DNA of 64,000 nt from Deinococcus sp. KNUC1210 (GCF_022344005.1 NZ_CP092189.1:1-64000); one strand, 5' to 3'. Numbered from the stretch's first letter, positions 9,914 through 18,672 are shown. Translations and numbers: made by a program. The notes: generated by a model not told the origin, from the sequence alone.

Positions 9914-10912
9914 ATGACGGGAAACGCGTTCAAGCTGGTCGAGCAGGCGGTGAACGACGGCGTGGTGCCGGGCGCAGCGCTGGGCGTGCTGAGGGCAGGG
10001 GAGACCGCAGAGGTGGCGTGCTGGGGACTGGCGCAGCGTGTTCCTACCGAGGAGCCGCTGACGCTGGATACGGTGTTCGATCTGGCGAGCCTGACGAAGG
10101 TGCTGTTCACGGTGCCCGAGGTGCTCAGACTGGTCGAGGACGGTCTGGCCGATCTGGACGACCCCGTGTCGCGCTTCCTGCCCGAGATCGGCTGGCTGAG
10201 GCCCACCGATCTGAGCGCCGTGACGCTGCGCCAGCTTCTGACGCATACGGCGGGGCTGCCCCCTCACGCGCCGCTGTACACCTGGGGCATCGGTCCGGCC
10301 ACCCTGAAGGCGCGGCTCCTTCAGGAACCCTGGCCGCTGGGCGAGCACGTCTATTCCGACATCGGGTACATGCTGCTGGGGCTGATCGTCGAGCGGCTGC
10401 GCGGGGAAGCGCTGTCGGCCCGCCCGCTTCCATCCGGTCTGACCTTTGCGCCACAGCCTCAGCTCACGGCGTCCACCGAGTTCTGCCCCTGGCGCGGGCG
10501 CGTGATCCGGGGCGAGGTTCACGATGAGAATGCCTCTGCGCTGGGCGGCGCGGCGGGCCATGCAGGGCTGTTCGGCACGCTGGCGGGTGTGCTGGACGTG
10601 GCTGGACGCCTGCTGAACGGCACGCTCCTCAGCCGCGCCGCCCTCGCGGAACTTCGGCGGCCCCAGACCGATACCCGCTCGCTGGGCTGGGAGCGGCGGT
10701 ACGCGGGCTGGAGTGGTGGCAGCCTGTGCAGCGCCAGCACCATCGGACACACCGGATTTACCGGCACGGGCGCGTGGATCGATTTCGAGCGCGGATTCGC
10801 CTGGGTGCTGCTGACGAACAGCGTGCATCCCTCGCGGCATACCCGCTTACCCCTCAATCCCCTGCGGCGCAGCGTCGGAAATGCGCTGGCGGCAGGCTGG
10901 GAGAACGGATGA
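9914..10912 (+). CDS. Beta-lactamase-family serine hydrolase, likely muropeptide amidase
   Basis: A 332-residue protein of the class C beta-lactamase/penicillin-binding fold. It has the nucleophile motif SLTK (Ser59, Lys62), a YSD triad where YxN is usual, and IGHTGFTGT as the KTG-equivalent box. No signal peptide is visible, so it should act in the cytoplasm. It lies 13 bases after anmK and overlaps nagZ. The Bacillus subtilis MurNAc-catabolic cluster contains a beta-lactamase-family protein described as an N-acetylmuramoyl-L-alanine amidase (AmiE/YbbE); by position this gene could do the same, taking the stem peptide off MurNAc. It might instead be an esterase or D-amino-acid peptidase. Family certain; exact reaction inferred. 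Confidence 0.85.
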   Translation: MTGNAFKLVEQAVNDGVVPGAALGVLRAGETAEVACWGLAQRVPTEEPLTLDTVFDLASLTKVLFTVPEVLRLVEDGLADLDDPVSRFLPEIGWLRPTDLSAVTLRQLLTHTAGLPPHAPLYTWGIGPATLKARLLQEPWPLGEHVYSDIGYMLLGLIVERLRGEALSARPLPSGLTFAPQPQLTASTEFCPWRGRVIRGEVHDENASALGGAAGHAGLFGTLAGVLDVAGRLLNGTLLSRAALAELRRPQTDTRSLGWERRYAGWSGGSLCSASTIGHTGFTGTGAWIDFERGFAWVLLTNSVHPSRHTRLPLNPLRRSVGNALAAGWENG

Positions 10913-12393
10913 CGACAGCTGTGAAGGCGGGCCACCTGCTGATGGCAGAGATCTTCTGCACGCGGCTCGACGAGGAGACGACGACCTATCTGAAGGCGTT
11001 CGAGGTGAAAGCGGTGTGTCTGTTTCGCCGCAACATCGAATCGGAGGCGCAGCTGACCCGGCTGTGTGCCGACCTGTCTGCGCTGATGGGGCCAGACGCG
11101 CTGATTGCCATCGACCAGGAGGGCGGCGGCGTGGTAAGGACCTCCTTCTGGGCGTTTCCACCCTCGGCGCTGTGTCTGGGTGCCGCCGACGACGTGGCCC
11201 TGACCGAGCAGGTGGCGCAGGCCAATGCCCGGTTTCTGCGTTCGGTGGGCATCAACTGGAATTTTGCACCCGTGCTGGATGTGAACGTGAACCCGCACAA
11301 TCCGGTGATCGGAGACCGGGCCTTCGGCAGTGATCCCGAACAGGTGGCGGCGCACGGGCTGGCCTATGCACGCGGGCTGGAAGCGGCAGGTGTGGCAGCC
11401 TGCGCCAAGCATTTTCCCGGTCACGGCGACACCCATCTGGACAGTCATCTGGAGCTGCCCACCGTGAATCGCCCGCGTCCGGAGCTGGAGCAGACCGAGC
11501 TGCTGCCCTTCCGGCGGGCCGTGCAGGACGGCATATCGGCGATCATGACCGCCCATATCGTCTTCCCGGCACTCGATGAGACGCTGCCCGCCACGCTCAG
11601 CCACGCCGTCCTGACGGGGCTGCTGCGCCGCGAGTGGGGCTACGAGGGCGTGATCATCACCGACAGCATGGGTATGCTCGCCATCGACAGCCATTACGGG
11701 CGCGGCGAGGCGGGCGTGGCCGCGCTTCAGGCCGGAGCCGACATGCTGATGGCCCTGGGACCGATCTCGGCGCAGATACGGACGCTGGACGCGGTGCAGG
11801 CTGCCCTGGACGACGGCAGCTACGATCCGGCTCCTTCGCTGGCGCGGCTCAGACGGCTGGCGGCACAGTTCCCGGCGCAGATTCGTCCGCAGCCGGAACG
11901 CGGGGCCGATACGCTGCTGTTTGAGCGGGCCTGGGGGCGGGGGCTGTGCCAAATCGGAGCTGTACAGCGGCCCGCACCGGGCAGCCGGGCGCTGCTGGTC
12001 GTGCGCCGCGAGGAAGCCGAACGCAACGTCAGCGAGGCAGGTCTCAGCGCCGATCAGGTGGTCACGGCACTCGGCGGCCTCTATGCGCTCCAGCTTCACA
12101 GCTACGACGATCCGGCTCAGCTCGACTGGCCTGCCCTGCGTGCCCAGGCAGATGCGGCGGGTGCCGCGCTGCTGCTGGCGACTACCGGGCGGCTGCGGGC
12201 CGATTTCGATTTCGAGGGTGTTCGTCCGGACCTGCATCTGTGCCTGTGGAACCCATACGCCGTGCTGGACGTGCCCGCGCCTGCTCTGGTCACCTACGGG
12301 TATCAGCCGGAAGCGCTGGCGGCGCTGCATGCCTTTCTGTCGGGTCACGCAGAGGCGACAGGGCGGCTGCCGCTGGCAGGCCTGGAGCGTTAA
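10909..12393 (+). CDS. nagZ: Beta-N-acetylglucosaminidase, GH3 (NagZ)
   Basis: A 494-residue family 3 glycoside hydrolase. It carries the NagZ signature KHFPGHGDTHLDSHLELP, whose second His is part of the acid/base pair, and the nucleophile Asp in ITDSMGML. IDQEGGGVVR and NFAPVLDVN are further GH3 landmarks. NagZ cuts GlcNAc from (anhydro)MurNAc peptides. There is no signal peptide, so it is cytoplasmic as in Gram-negative recycling rather than secreted as in Bacillus. The protein is longer than the roughly 340 residues of E. coli NagZ because of a C-terminal domain of about 150 residues. ATG 10909 overlaps the stop of the previous gene; longer starts would run inside it. Confidence 0.94.
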   Translation: MTTAVKAGHLLMAEIFCTRLDEETTTYLKAFEVKAVCLFRRNIESEAQLTRLCADLSALMGPDALIAIDQEGGGVVRTSFWAFPPSALCLGAADDVALTEQVAQANARFLRSVGINWNFAPVLDVNVNPHNPVIGDRAFGSDPEQVAAHGLAYARGLEAAGVAACAKHFPGHGDTHLDSHLELPTVNRPRPELEQTELLPFRRAVQDGISAIMTAHIVFPALDETLPATLSHAVLTGLLRREWGYEGVIITDSMGMLAIDSHYGRGEAGVAALQAGADMLMALGPISAQIRTLDAVQAALDDGSYDPAPSLARLRRLAAQFPAQIRPQPERGADTLLFERAWGRGLCQIGAVQRPAPGSRALLVVRREEAERNVSEAGLSADQVVTALGGLYALQLHSYDDPAQLDWPALRAQADAAGAALLLATTGRLRADFDFEGVRPDLHLCLWNPYAVLDVPAPALVTYGYQPEALAALHAFLSGHAEATGRLPLAGLER

Positions 12394-12403
12394 CCCCCTC
12401 TCC

Positions 12404-12431
12404 TGACACCACTTCGGCTCCACAGGTGTCA
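12404..12431 (+). terminator. Hairpin after nagZ, no U-tract
   Basis: TGACACC (12404-12410) pairs with GGTGTCA (12425-12431) across a 14-base loop. It follows the nagZ stop by about 10 bases and runs into the operator at 12431. With no T-run it may be a weak terminator or processing structure. Confidence 0.35.
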
Positions 12432-12449
12432 AATTGGCCTGAAAGTGGT
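12431..12449 (+). promoter_or_regulatory. Candidate operator, copy 2 (binding-protein gene)
   Basis: AAATTGGCCTGAAAGTGGT is the second copy of the element at 8471-8489. An inverted half, ACCACTT, lies at 12408-12414 facing AAGTGGT at 12443-12449. The next gene starts at 12530 behind a GGAGG site, which implies that the transporter genes have their own regulated promoter. Confidence 0.5.
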
Positions 12450-12529
12450 ATGGTTGCTATCAGTTCCCCGTTCCGTTCGCCGGTCTGTTGATGCAGGCTG
12501 GCGCACCCCCTTATTGACTGGAGGTTTGT

Positions 12530-14293
12530 ATGCGCCACAAAGGAATCCTGACCCTGACGCTGCTGCTGGCAGCGACGCTCTCGACCGCTGCGGCGGCCCC
12601 CAAGAAGGTCAGCGGCTACGACTCGCTGGGCGTCGTGGCGGGCAAGACCGGCGGCAATCTGACGCTGGCCCTGGGCGACAGCCCCCAGAGCCTGAACTAT
12701 TACGGCGCCATCGACAACAACCTGGGCCTCATCTCGCAGCAGCTCTTCGATACGCTCGTCGAATTCAACTACGCGACCTACAAGCTGGAACCCGCGCTGG
12801 CCGAGAGCTGGACGGTTTCATCCGACGGCAAGGTCTATACCTTCAAGCTGCGTCAGGGCGTGAAGTGGAGCGACGGCGAGGACTTCACTGCCGATGACGT
12901 GGCCTTCACCTTCGACCAGATCGTCGAGAACCCGGAGGCCCGTGCAGGCGACGCCGAGACCTTCAGCCAGGGTGGCAAGAAGATTCCCTTCGATGTGGTC
13001 GACAAATACACCATCAAAGTGACGCTTCAGAAGCCCACCCCCGCCTTCCTGCTACAGCTCCGGGCATCGTTCATCATGCCCAAGCACAAGCTGCTGAAGT
13101 ACAGCGTGGCGGGCGGCGCAAAGCCTGCCGACATCAACAACGCCTGGCCTACCAACGTCGCCCCCTCCGAGGTGGTCGGCACCGGGCCGTTCAAGCTGGC
13201 GTCGTACACCACCGGGCAGAAGGTCAGCCTGGTTCGCAATCCCAACTACTGGAAAGTGGACGCCAAGGGCACCAAGCTGCCGTATCTGGACAGCCTCGAC
13301 TTCCTGATCATCCGTGATCCGCAGGCGCAGGTGGCGCAGTTTCTGGCGGGCAACATCGACCAGCTCAATATCACGGGCGCTCAGTTTCCCGATCTGAAGC
13401 AGAAGGAAGTGTCGGGCGCACCCTTCAAGGTGATTCGCAGCACCGCGCTGTTCGGCTCCCCTCCGTTCCTGGCCTTCAACTTCGATGCCAAGGATGCCGC
13501 GCTCGCCAAGGTCTTCAGCGATCTGCGCTTCAGAGACGCGATGCAGTCGGCGCTCAACCGCCAGCGCATGATCGACACCGTTTACAACGGCCTGGCGAGC
13601 CTGCCAGGGCACGGCGTCGCGCCTGCCAACAAGGCGTTTTACGTGAACACCAAGAGCTCGCTCGGTGAGTTCGACCTGAAGGCGGCGGGCGCAGCTCTCG
13701 ACGCGATGGGTCTGAAAGACACCGACGGCGACGGCGTTCGCAACATCGCCAAGGGCAAGAACCTGGAATTCGACCTGACCTACGGCACCGATTCCAGCGT
13801 GTACCCGGCGCTCGCCACCATCATCCAGAACGATTTCAAGCAGATCGGCGTGAAGGTGAACCTCCAGGGCATCCTGGCGAAAAACCTGCTCTCGACAGGG
13901 CTGAGCGGCAACTACGAGGCGATCCTGCATGCCTTCGGCGATCAGCCCGATCCCGAGCTGCGCCGCCCCATCTGGGAGCCGGGCGGCGCGCTGTACTACT
14001 GGCACCGCAGCCTTCAGCCGGCCAACGACGGCGGCACGCCCAACATCGCCAAGATGTTCCCCTGGGAAAAGGAGATCTACAACATCTTCGAGACGGCGGC
14101 GGTCACTCCCGATGCGGGCCAGCGCAAGGCGCTCTACACCCGCTGGCAGCTGCTGTTCGCCCACAACCTGCCGGTCATTCCGCTGCTGAAGCCCGAGAAC
14201 ATCGGCGCGGTGTCCAACAAATACGGCAACTACATCTATAACCTGGGCGTCATTCCCGGCTACAACCCCGTACCGCTGATCTACGTCAAATAA
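12530..14293 (+). CDS. Peptide/muropeptide ABC transporter substrate-binding protein
   Basis: A 587-residue extracytoplasmic binding protein of the SBP_bac_5 (Dpp/Opp/nickel) family. It starts with a signal peptide (MRHKGILTLTLLLAATLSTAAAA). Family features include LAESWTVSSDGKVYTFKLRQGVKW and the ADDVAFTFDQI stretch. It is preceded by a GGAGG ribosome site, and a candidate operator lies about 80 bases upstream. Embedded between nagZ and murQ and followed by two matching permeases, it most likely captures muropeptides or MurNAc-peptides. E. coli MppA is a known binding protein of this family with such a ligand. No lipobox is visible. Confidence 0.9.
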   Translation: MRHKGILTLTLLLAATLSTAAAAPKKVSGYDSLGVVAGKTGGNLTLALGDSPQSLNYYGAIDNNLGLISQQLFDTLVEFNYATYKLEPALAESWTVSSDGKVYTFKLRQGVKWSDGEDFTADDVAFTFDQIVENPEARAGDAETFSQGGKKIPFDVVDKYTIKVTLQKPTPAFLLQLRASFIMPKHKLLKYSVAGGAKPADINNAWPTNVAPSEVVGTGPFKLASYTTGQKVSLVRNPNYWKVDAKGTKLPYLDSLDFLIIRDPQAQVAQFLAGNIDQLNITGAQFPDLKQKEVSGAPFKVIRSTALFGSPPFLAFNFDAKDAALAKVFSDLRFRDAMQSALNRQRMIDTVYNGLASLPGHGVAPANKAFYVNTKSSLGEFDLKAAGAALDAMGLKDTDGDGVRNIAKGKNLEFDLTYGTDSSVYPALATIIQNDFKQIGVKVNLQGILAKNLLSTGLSGNYEAILHAFGDQPDPELRRPIWEPGGALYYWHRSLQPANDGGTPNIAKMFPWEKEIYNIFETAAVTPDAGQRKALYTRWQLLFAHNLPVIPLLKPENIGAVSNKYGNYIYNLGVIPGYNPVPLIYVK

Positions 14294-14334
14294 GTAGCAC
14301 TTGCTTGCAGCAGTAACTGAAGCGTGTCGTCTGT

Positions 14335-14383
14335 GGCGCGTGGCGTGTGGGATGGCATCTGGACGCCCCTGCATCCACGCGCC
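14335..14383 (+). other. Hairpin between binding-protein and permease genes
   Basis: GGCGCGTGG (14335-14343) and CCACGCGCC (14375-14383) form a perfect 9-bp stem with a 31-base loop. It sits in the 178-base gap between the binding protein and the first permease. Such structures often set a higher mRNA level for the binding protein; no U-tract follows. Confidence 0.45.
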
Positions 14384-14471
14384 TTCTCACGACCGGTCCT
14401 GAAGGAGTTCCGCCCCATGTGTTTTTACAACCCACACGCTAAAGGCCCCGTGCCGCCATGCTGACCCACTC

Positions 14472-15443
14472 ATGCTGAGCTTTATTCTGCGCCGCGTGCT
14501 GGGCATGCTTCCCACGCTGCTGATCATCAGTGCGATCTGCTTTCTGGTCATCAAGCTCCAGCCGGGCAGTTTCACCGATCAGTATCTCGAAGACCCGCGC
14601 TTCACCAAGGAAACGGCGGCGGCCATCGCCCGGCAACTCGGCCTCGATCAGCCGCCGGTCGTGCAGTATCTGCGCTGGCTGGCTGGCGTGATCACGCATT
14701 TCGACTTCGGCTATTCGTTTCTGCAAAACCGCCCGGTGGTCACGGTTATCGGAGAGTTGCTCGGCTGGACCGTCTTCATCGCCTTCTTCACGCTGGTGTT
14801 CAGCTGGCTGGTCGCCATTCCGCTGGGCATCTACACGGCGTTCAACCGCCACAGTGTCGGCTCTCAGATCATCGGGTTCCTGGGTTATCTGGGCCTCGCC
14901 ATTCCCGACTTTCTGGCTGCCCTGCTGATCGTGGCGCTGGTCCTGAGGCTGGGCGGCACCAACGTCGGCGGCCTTTTCAGCCCGCAGTTCATCGATGCGC
15001 CCTGGTCGTGGGCCAGAGTGCTCGATCTGCTCAATCACCTGTGGATTCCGGTGCTGGCGGTGGGGCTGGAAGGCGTGGCGGGCCTGATGCGCCAGATGCG
15101 GGCGAGCATGCTCGACGTGCTGGGGCAGGATTATGTCAGGACGGCGCGGGCCAAAGGTGCGCGGCCCCAGCAGGTGATCTGGCGGCACGCGGTCAGAAAC
15201 GCCATCAATCCGCTCATCAGTCTGGCGGGTCTGAGCCTGCCGACCCTGATTTCCGGCACCATCATCATCAGCATCGTGCTGAATCTGCCGACCATCGGGC
15301 CGCTGCTGTACGACAGTCTGGTCAACAAGGATCAGTACATGGCGCTGACGCTGCTGATGATGTCGGCCTTCCTGCTGCTGATCGGCAATTTGCTGTCCGA
15401 TATCGCGCTGGCGTGGGCCGATCCGCGTGTGAGGTACGCGTGA
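14472..15443 (+). CDS. ABC transporter permease, DppB/OppB type
   Basis: A 323-residue integral membrane protein. It has the DppB-type N-terminus (FILRRVLGMLPTLLIISAICFLV) and about six membrane segments. The coupling loop DYVRTARAKGARPQQVIWRH, in which the EAA-like motif contacts the ATPase, is clear. It is paired with the permease at 15550 and the binding protein at 12530. The ATG at 14472 is closest to the conserved start; the ATG at 14459 gives only a five-codon frame. No transporter ATPase gene occurs in the locus, so the ATPase must be shared from elsewhere. Confidence 0.92.
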   Translation: MLSFILRRVLGMLPTLLIISAICFLVIKLQPGSFTDQYLEDPRFTKETAAAIARQLGLDQPPVVQYLRWLAGVITHFDFGYSFLQNRPVVTVIGELLGWTVFIAFFTLVFSWLVAIPLGIYTAFNRHSVGSQIIGFLGYLGLAIPDFLAALLIVALVLRLGGTNVGGLFSPQFIDAPWSWARVLDLLNHLWIPVLAVGLEGVAGLMRQMRASMLDVLGQDYVRTARAKGARPQQVIWRHAVRNAINPLISLAGLSLPTLISGTIIISIVLNLPTIGPLLYDSLVNKDQYMALTLLMMSAFLLLIGNLLSDIALAWADPRVRYA

Positions 15444-15549
15444 AGGGCGGCGCGGTGCCCGAGGCCCGTGGAAGCAGCCGGACGGGCTTGCCCTTCTCGG
15501 GGGGCAACTGCCCGTTCGACCGGCGAACAGCCACCAGCGGGGGGTTCAA

Positions 15550-16674
15550 ATGACGGCTATTCCTGCCCCGAAACAGCGTTCCGAGGCCAGCGCCCTGGCC
15601 CTGGCGTGGCGGCGGTACCGCAAATCCAGGCTCGGTGTGCTGGGCGGTTGGGTGCTGATCGTGCTGTATCTCAGCGCTCTGCTTGCCCCCTTCCTGTCGC
15701 CCTATGACATCACCGCGCAGCACCAGGGCCACGAATATCAGCCGCCCAGCCGCCTGCACATCATGGCGAACGGGCACCTCACCCGGCCCTTCGTGTACGG
15801 CACCAAGGAAACCCGTGATCCGGTGACGTTCGCCCGCAAGACGGTAGACGACCCAACCGTGCAGGTGCCGGTGCAGTGGTTCGTTCGCGGGGAGCCGTAC
15901 CGCTTTTTCGGCATTCATACCGACCTGCACCTGTTTGGTCTGCCGCTTGCTTCCGACACTTCGGCGCAGGTGTATTACTTTCCCTTCGGCACCGATCAGC
16001 TGGGCCGCGATCTGCTGTCGCGCACGCTGGTCGGCGGGCAGGTCAGCCTGACGGTGGGTCTGATCGGCGTCGCCATCTCGTTCGCCATCGGCATCCTGAT
16101 GGGCGGTCTCAGCGGGTATTACGGCGGCCTGACCGATACCCTGATTCAGCGCTTCGTCGAGGTGCTGCTCAGCTTTCCCCGCCTGCCGATCCTGCTGGCG
16201 CTCAGCACCCTGATTCCGGCGAAATGGCCGAGTGCCTGGGTCTATCTGGGCATCGTGGCGGTCCTGTCGCTGATCGGCTGGGCAGGGCTGGCGCGGGTGC
16301 TGCGCGGGCAGGTTCTGGCGATTCGGCAGCTCGACTACGTGTCGGCGGCCCAGGCGCTCGGCACCCGTGATCTGCGGATCATCCTGCGGCACATCACCCC
16401 CAATCTCAGCAGCTTCCTGCTCGTCACGGCCACCCTCGCGCTGCCCGGCTACATCCTGGGCGAGAGTGCCCTCAGCTTCCTGGGCCTGGGCATCAAGGAA
16501 CCGATGACGAGCTGGGGTCTGCTGCTGGCCGATGCTCGCCGGGAGGGATTCCAGACGCTCAGTCTGTACCCGTGGCTGCTGCTGCCGGGACTGTTCCTGG
16601 TGGTCACGATTCTGGCTTTCAACTTCTTCGGAGACGCGCTGCGCGACGCCGCCGACGTGCAGACCAGACTATGA
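15550..16674 (+). CDS. ABC transporter permease, DppC/OppC type
   Basis: A 374-residue permease with the DppC-type N-terminus (WRRYRKSRLGVLGGWVLIV), a periplasmic insert of roughly 100 residues after the first membrane segment, the GTDQLGRDLLSR motif and the coupling loop LDYVSAAQALGTRD. It forms the membrane channel with the preceding DppB-like protein. The 106-base gap before it has only a G-rich GGGG as a possible ribosome site. Its stop codon overlaps the start of the sugar kinase (ATGA), tying transport to intracellular phosphorylation. Confidence 0.92.
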   Translation: MTAIPAPKQRSEASALALAWRRYRKSRLGVLGGWVLIVLYLSALLAPFLSPYDITAQHQGHEYQPPSRLHIMANGHLTRPFVYGTKETRDPVTFARKTVDDPTVQVPVQWFVRGEPYRFFGIHTDLHLFGLPLASDTSAQVYYFPFGTDQLGRDLLSRTLVGGQVSLTVGLIGVAISFAIGILMGGLSGYYGGLTDTLIQRFVEVLLSFPRLPILLALSTLIPAKWPSAWVYLGIVAVLSLIGWAGLARVLRGQVLAIRQLDYVSAAQALGTRDLRIILRHITPNLSSFLLVTATLALPGYILGESALSFLGLGIKEPMTSWGLLLADARREGFQTLSLYPWLLLPGLFLVVTILAFNFFGDALRDAADVQTRL

Positions 16675-17591
16675 AGCCGCCCGAAACCGAGCTGCTGCTG
16701 GGCCTGGATGCGGGTGGCAGCAGCACCAAATGGGGCCTGTTCCGGCAGGACGGCACCCTGCTGCGCCAGGGAAGAGCCGCCGCCATGACCGGGCACCTCT
16801 TCAGCAGCAGCGACACAGACCGCCTCCAGACCTTTCTGACTCAGCTGCACGCCGACGTTCAGACCCCGGTGGCAGCCGTGGTGGCGGGCGTCAGCGGATT
16901 ACAGGTGGGGGCGCTGCCGCTGCTGCGGGCGGCTCTGTCCGAAACGTTCGCGGTGCCCGACGCCCAGATTCGCGTGACCGACGATATGGAACTGGCCTAC
17001 GCCGCTCATTTCCTGCCGGGCGAGGGCGTGCTGGTCTATGCCGGAACGGGCAGCATCGCCTATCACCGCACGCGTGCGGGCGAGGTGCTGCGGGCAGGCG
17101 GTCACGGGTTCCTGCTGGGCGACGAGGGCGGCGCGTTCTGGCAGGGGCAACAGGCGCTCAGGGCCGTGCTGGCCGTTCAGGATGCCGGACGGTTGCCGGA
17201 AGGTCCGCTGGCCCGCGAACTCGAAGCCGTCACCGGATCGCTGGCCTGGCCCCAGGTGCGCCGCTGGGTGTACGAGGGCGGCAGAGCAGCGCTGGCGACA
17301 CTGGCTCCGGCCCTGCACCGCGCCGCACTGCTGAACGACCCAGCAGCGCTGGACGTGACGCGCCGCGCCGGGGCAGCGCTGGTCGCCCTGGCCCGCACGC
17401 TGCTGGGCCGCTGCCCACCCGGAACACCGCTCAGTCTCTGCGGCGGCGCGGCCAACGACCTGATCCGTGCAGAATTCAGCGCCGCGCTGCCAGATGTGGT
17501 GACGCTTCTGCCCCGTGCCCCGCTGCTGGGTGCGCCGCGCCTCTCGCCACTGTCTCACCTTTCCCCCTCGCTGGAGGAGTCCCGCGCATGA
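16671..17591 (+). CDS. BadF/BadG-type amino-sugar kinase (GlcNAc/MurNAc kinase)
   Basis: A 306-residue member of the BadF/BadG/BcrA/BcrD ATPase family, the one that includes N-acetylglucosamine kinase and the clostridial MurNAc/GlcNAc kinase MurK. The phosphate-binding loop LLGLDAGGSSTKWGLF is at residues 8-23, the second motif is VLVYAGTGSIAY, then GDEGGAFWQG and LCGGAAND. It overlaps the upstream permease and downstream murQ, each by ATGA. In this setting it should phosphorylate GlcNAc released by NagZ and perhaps MurNAc, giving the MurQ substrate. I cannot tell the preferred sugar from sequence. Confidence 0.85.
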   Translation: MKPPETELLLGLDAGGSSTKWGLFRQDGTLLRQGRAAAMTGHLFSSSDTDRLQTFLTQLHADVQTPVAAVVAGVSGLQVGALPLLRAALSETFAVPDAQIRVTDDMELAYAAHFLPGEGVLVYAGTGSIAYHRTRAGEVLRAGGHGFLLGDEGGAFWQGQQALRAVLAVQDAGRLPEGPLARELEAVTGSLAWPQVRRWVYEGGRAALATLAPALHRAALLNDPAALDVTRRAGAALVALARTLLGRCPPGTPLSLCGGAANDLIRAEFSAALPDVVTLLPRAPLLGAPRLSPLSHLSPSLEESRA

Positions 17592-18616
17592 CGTACCCGG
17601 CCCGAGAACCCGACCTCGATCACCCAGACCTCGACCATTCTTCCAAATCCGACTCTTCTTCCAAATCCGACCAGTCTTCCAACCCCGATCTCGATCAGGT
17701 GGAGGCCCCCGTGTCCGACACCACCCTGCTGGCAACCGAGCAGCTCAGCCCCTCTCACGCCGACCTCGACATGTTCGGCATGCCCGACCTGATTTCAGCC
17801 CTGATCAGCGACCAGCATTCGGCGCTGCGGGCGGTCGAGGCTGCGGCCCCCGCGCTGGAACGCGCCACCGAAGCGGCGGTCGAGCGACTGCTGCGCGGCG
17901 GACGACTGGTGTACCTGGGTGCGGGCACATCCGGGCGGCTGGGCGTGCTGGACGGCGTCGAACTGCTTCCCACCTTTTCCTGGCCGCCCGAGCGTCTGGT
18001 CACGCTGATCGCGGGGGGCGAGCGTGCGATGTTCCGCGCCGCCGAGGGAGCCGAGGACGACCATGCCGCGGGCCAGCGCGACCTGGAACGCGAGCGGCTG
18101 GAGCCGGATGACGTGCTGATCGCGCTGGCGGCCAGTGGCACCACGCCTTACGTGCTGGGCGGCGTGGCGTATGCCAACGCTCTGGGCGCTCTGACCATCG
18201 GTATCAGCAACAACCCTGGCAGCCCCCTGCTGCACGCTGCCGCCATTGCCATCGCGCTCGATACCGGCCCCGAGGTCATCAGTGGCAGCACCCGCCTCAA
18301 GGCCGGAACCGCTCAGAAGATCACGCTCAATACCCTGTCGAGCGCCATCATGGTGCGGCTGAACAAGGTGTACGGCAATCTGATGGTGGATCTTCAGGTC
18401 ACCAACGTCAAGCTGCGTCGCCGCGCTCTGGCCCTCACGATGCTGGCGACCGGCGCGTCTCAGGTCGAGGCCGCCGCTGCGCTGGAACACGCTCACGATC
18501 ACGTCAAGACGGCCATCGTGATGCTGCGTCTGCATCTGGAACCCGCACAGGCACGGGCCGCGCTGGAACAGGCTGGCGGCAGCGTCCGGGCCGCGCTGGA
18601 GGCGGGGGCGGAGTAA
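17588..18616 (+). CDS. murQ: N-acetylmuramic acid 6-phosphate etherase
   Basis: MurQ removes the lactyl ether from MurNAc-6-phosphate to give GlcNAc-6-phosphate. The SIS-domain signature is complete: VYLGAGTSGRLGVLDG, VELLPTFSWP and the EGAEDD segment. The conserved C-terminal SGSTRLKAGTAQK is also present, followed by the helical tail. The protein is 342 residues from ATG 17588, which overlaps the kinase stop. The first 42 residues are an unusual Asp/Ser/Lys-rich repeat-like extension before the normal MurQ start; GTG 17711 would give a conventional N-terminus. The ATG is preferred because of the tight overlap, but the extension may be untranslated. Confidence 0.95.
   Translation: MTYPAREPDLDHPDLDHSSKSDSSSKSDQSSNPDLDQVEAPVSDTTLLATEQLSPSHADLDMFGMPDLISALISDQHSALRAVEAAAPALERATEAAVERLLRGGRLVYLGAGTSGRLGVLDGVELLPTFSWPPERLVTLIAGGERAMFRAAEGAEDDHAAGQRDLERERLEPDDVLIALAASGTTPYVLGGVAYANALGALTIGISNNPGSPLLHAAAIAIALDTGPEVISGSTRLKAGTAQKITLNTLSSAIMVRLNKVYGNLMVDLQVTNVKLRRRALALTMLATGASQVEAAAALEHAHDHVKTAIVMLRLHLEPAQARAALEQAGGSVRAALEAGAE
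17621..17694 (+). repeat. Short direct repeats in the murQ 5' extension
   Basis: TCTTCCAAATCCGACTC-like units occur at 17639 and 17654, with a degenerate third unit (TCTTCCAACCCCGATCTC) at 17675, and GACCTCGA-type units flank them. They encode the SSKSD/DLDH repeats of the MurQ extension. Confidence 0.5.
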
Positions 18617-18672
18617 CACATGAAACGGCGGCAAGAATCCGAACTGCGTTCCTCCGAACACGCTCCTTCTGT

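Noticed and set aside
9914..10912. Antibiotic-resistance beta-lactamase
   Set aside because: The fold is right, but there is no signal peptide and it sits between anmK and nagZ, so a cytoplasmic muropeptide hydrolase is more likely.
17711..17713. GTG as the only start of murQ
   Set aside because: It gives a normal N-terminus, but the ATG overlapping the kinase stop fits the tight operon better; left open in the murQ entry.
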